A DNA stretch of 5,016 bases from DP-19 sp041488235. Lineage in GTDB: Bacteria > Desulfobacterota > Binatia > UTPRO1. The stretch spans positions 1-5,016 of the forward strand of contig JBGPOW010000302.1 in assembly GCA_041488235.1 (NCBI GenBank). The letters are read 5' to 3'. Below the pieces are notes generated by a model, which was not told where the DNA came from, did not search any database, and saw only the letters and a program-made list of their open reading frames with translations. Shown in pieces: positions 4,847 to 5,016 of the stretch. Each line of letters opens with the position of its first letter. The stretch's first letter is position 1. The position numbers and the translations under genes were made by a program.

Positions 4847-5016
4847 GGATGCCGCGGCGTACGGGAGGTCTAAACCCAATGCCGTTCACTTAACGCGAGA
4901 TCTCCTCGGGCGCGGGCGTTTACGCGGGTAATTGCTCATTTTGATCTTGACCACACGCGGGAAACGGCGGGGTCGGCGCTCGGGGAGGACGAGCAGCGCG
5001 AGTTCCTCGTGCAGCC
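4847..5016 (-). mobile_element. End of an IS4-like insertion sequence, approximate boundary
   Basis: The window's right edge cuts an insertion sequence, recognised from its transposase C-terminus. The outer end of the element must lie left of the transposase stop at 4886, probably in 4850-4885. The minus-strand sequence ACGGCATTGGGTTTAGACC directly follows the stop and is the best place for the terminal repeat. The boundary cannot be fixed because the other end of the element is outside the window. Confidence 0.5.
4886..5016 (-). CDS. IS4-family-like transposase, C-terminal fragment
   Basis: The minus strand from the window edge reads 42 residues to a TGA at 4888-4886, beginning LHEELALLVLPERRPRRFPR and continuing VVKIKMSNYPRKRPRPRRSRVK. 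The motif R-x-x-PRVVK-x-KMSNY-x-x-KR followed by a basic tail is characteristic of the C-terminus of a group of IS4-family DDE transposases. The DDE catalytic domain lies outside the window, so whether the gene is intact cannot be judged. Known members catalyse cut-and-paste movement of their element. Confidence 0.72.
   Translation of the reverse strand, partial: LHEELALLVLPERRPRRFPRVVKIKMSNYPRKRPRPRRSRVK

Larger units (their letters stand above)
4548..4885. other. Gene-free repeat-bearing spacer between the hydratase and an insertion sequence
   Basis: About 338 bp without a credible gene. Short arginine-rich open frames exist on both strands at 4587-4808, 4695-4889 and 4538-4729. They share the peptide AEVARSLCAL or its flanks only because the inverted repeats place the same DNA on both strands. 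The contents are two overlapping inverted-repeat pairs, a GTGCCGGCAC palindrome at 4763-4772, and AT-richer patches (4646-4665 and about 4867-4880) that stand out from the surrounding GC-rich DNA. No terminator with a T-tract follows the hydratase stop. Confidence 0.7.

Noticed and set aside
4538..4889. Short open frames on both strands in the repeat spacer
   Set aside because: They are arginine-rich, have no convincing ribosome binding site, and share peptides between strands because of the inverted repeats.
1..5016. CRISPR array, tRNA or rRNA genes
   Set aside because: No regularly spaced short direct repeats and no recognisable tRNA or rRNA sequence were seen on either strand by eye.

Overview
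This is a GC-rich bacterial chromosomal window with compact gene spacing. It holds seven complete genes, two genes cut by the window edges, and two stretches of unusual inverted-repeat DNA. The GC-rich codon use, the PpiA-type cyclophilin and the acyl-CoA enzymes fit a proteobacterium-like or other uncultured high-GC Gram-negative lineage. No marker gene is present, so no taxon is assigned.

Left part (1-1090). A 29-residue C-terminal tail of a plus-strand gene converges on a minus-strand gene pair. A small perfect hairpin (120-138) lies between them. The pair is an 87-residue protein of unknown function (735-998, very strong Shine-Dalgarno) followed after 3 bp by an ISOC1/ISOC2-like isochorismatase-fold hydrolase (156-731). 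A possible promoter for the pair begins directly behind the stop of the next gene upstream.

Middle (1091-3842). Four minus-strand genes with gaps of 14, 4 and 13 bp look like one operon. In transcription order they are a periplasmic PpiA-type peptidyl-prolyl isomerase, an ECI1-like delta3-delta2-enoyl-CoA isomerase, a small lipoprotein with a histidine-rich tail, and a membrane-anchored or exported UlaG/NAPE-PLD-like metallo-beta-lactamase-fold hydrolase. Three of the four are predicted to act in the envelope. The isomerase belongs to beta-oxidation of unsaturated fatty acids.

Right part (3843-5016). A divergent intergenic region contains a probable ppiA promoter and a 92-nt near-perfect hairpin (3979-4070). 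The hairpin ends 21 nt before the start of a plus-strand MaoC-type (R)-enoyl-CoA hydratase similar to mycobacterial HtdZ/NodN. This enzyme is a second acyl-CoA function, divergent from the isomerase operon. Downstream of it, 4548-4885 holds no gene. It carries a 55-nt sequence on the minus strand (4675-4729) whose complement appears in two pieces, one on each side (22 bp at 4587-4608 and 36 bp at 4811-4846), overlapping by 3 bp. The window ends in the C-terminus of a minus-strand transposase, recognised by its PRVVK.KMSNY motif as IS4-like. The right end is therefore a mobile and repeat-rich junction.

The most interesting signals are the 92-nt hairpin ahead of the hydratase gene and the split repeat beside the insertion sequence. 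I see no clear evidence of a complete new multi-gene system.
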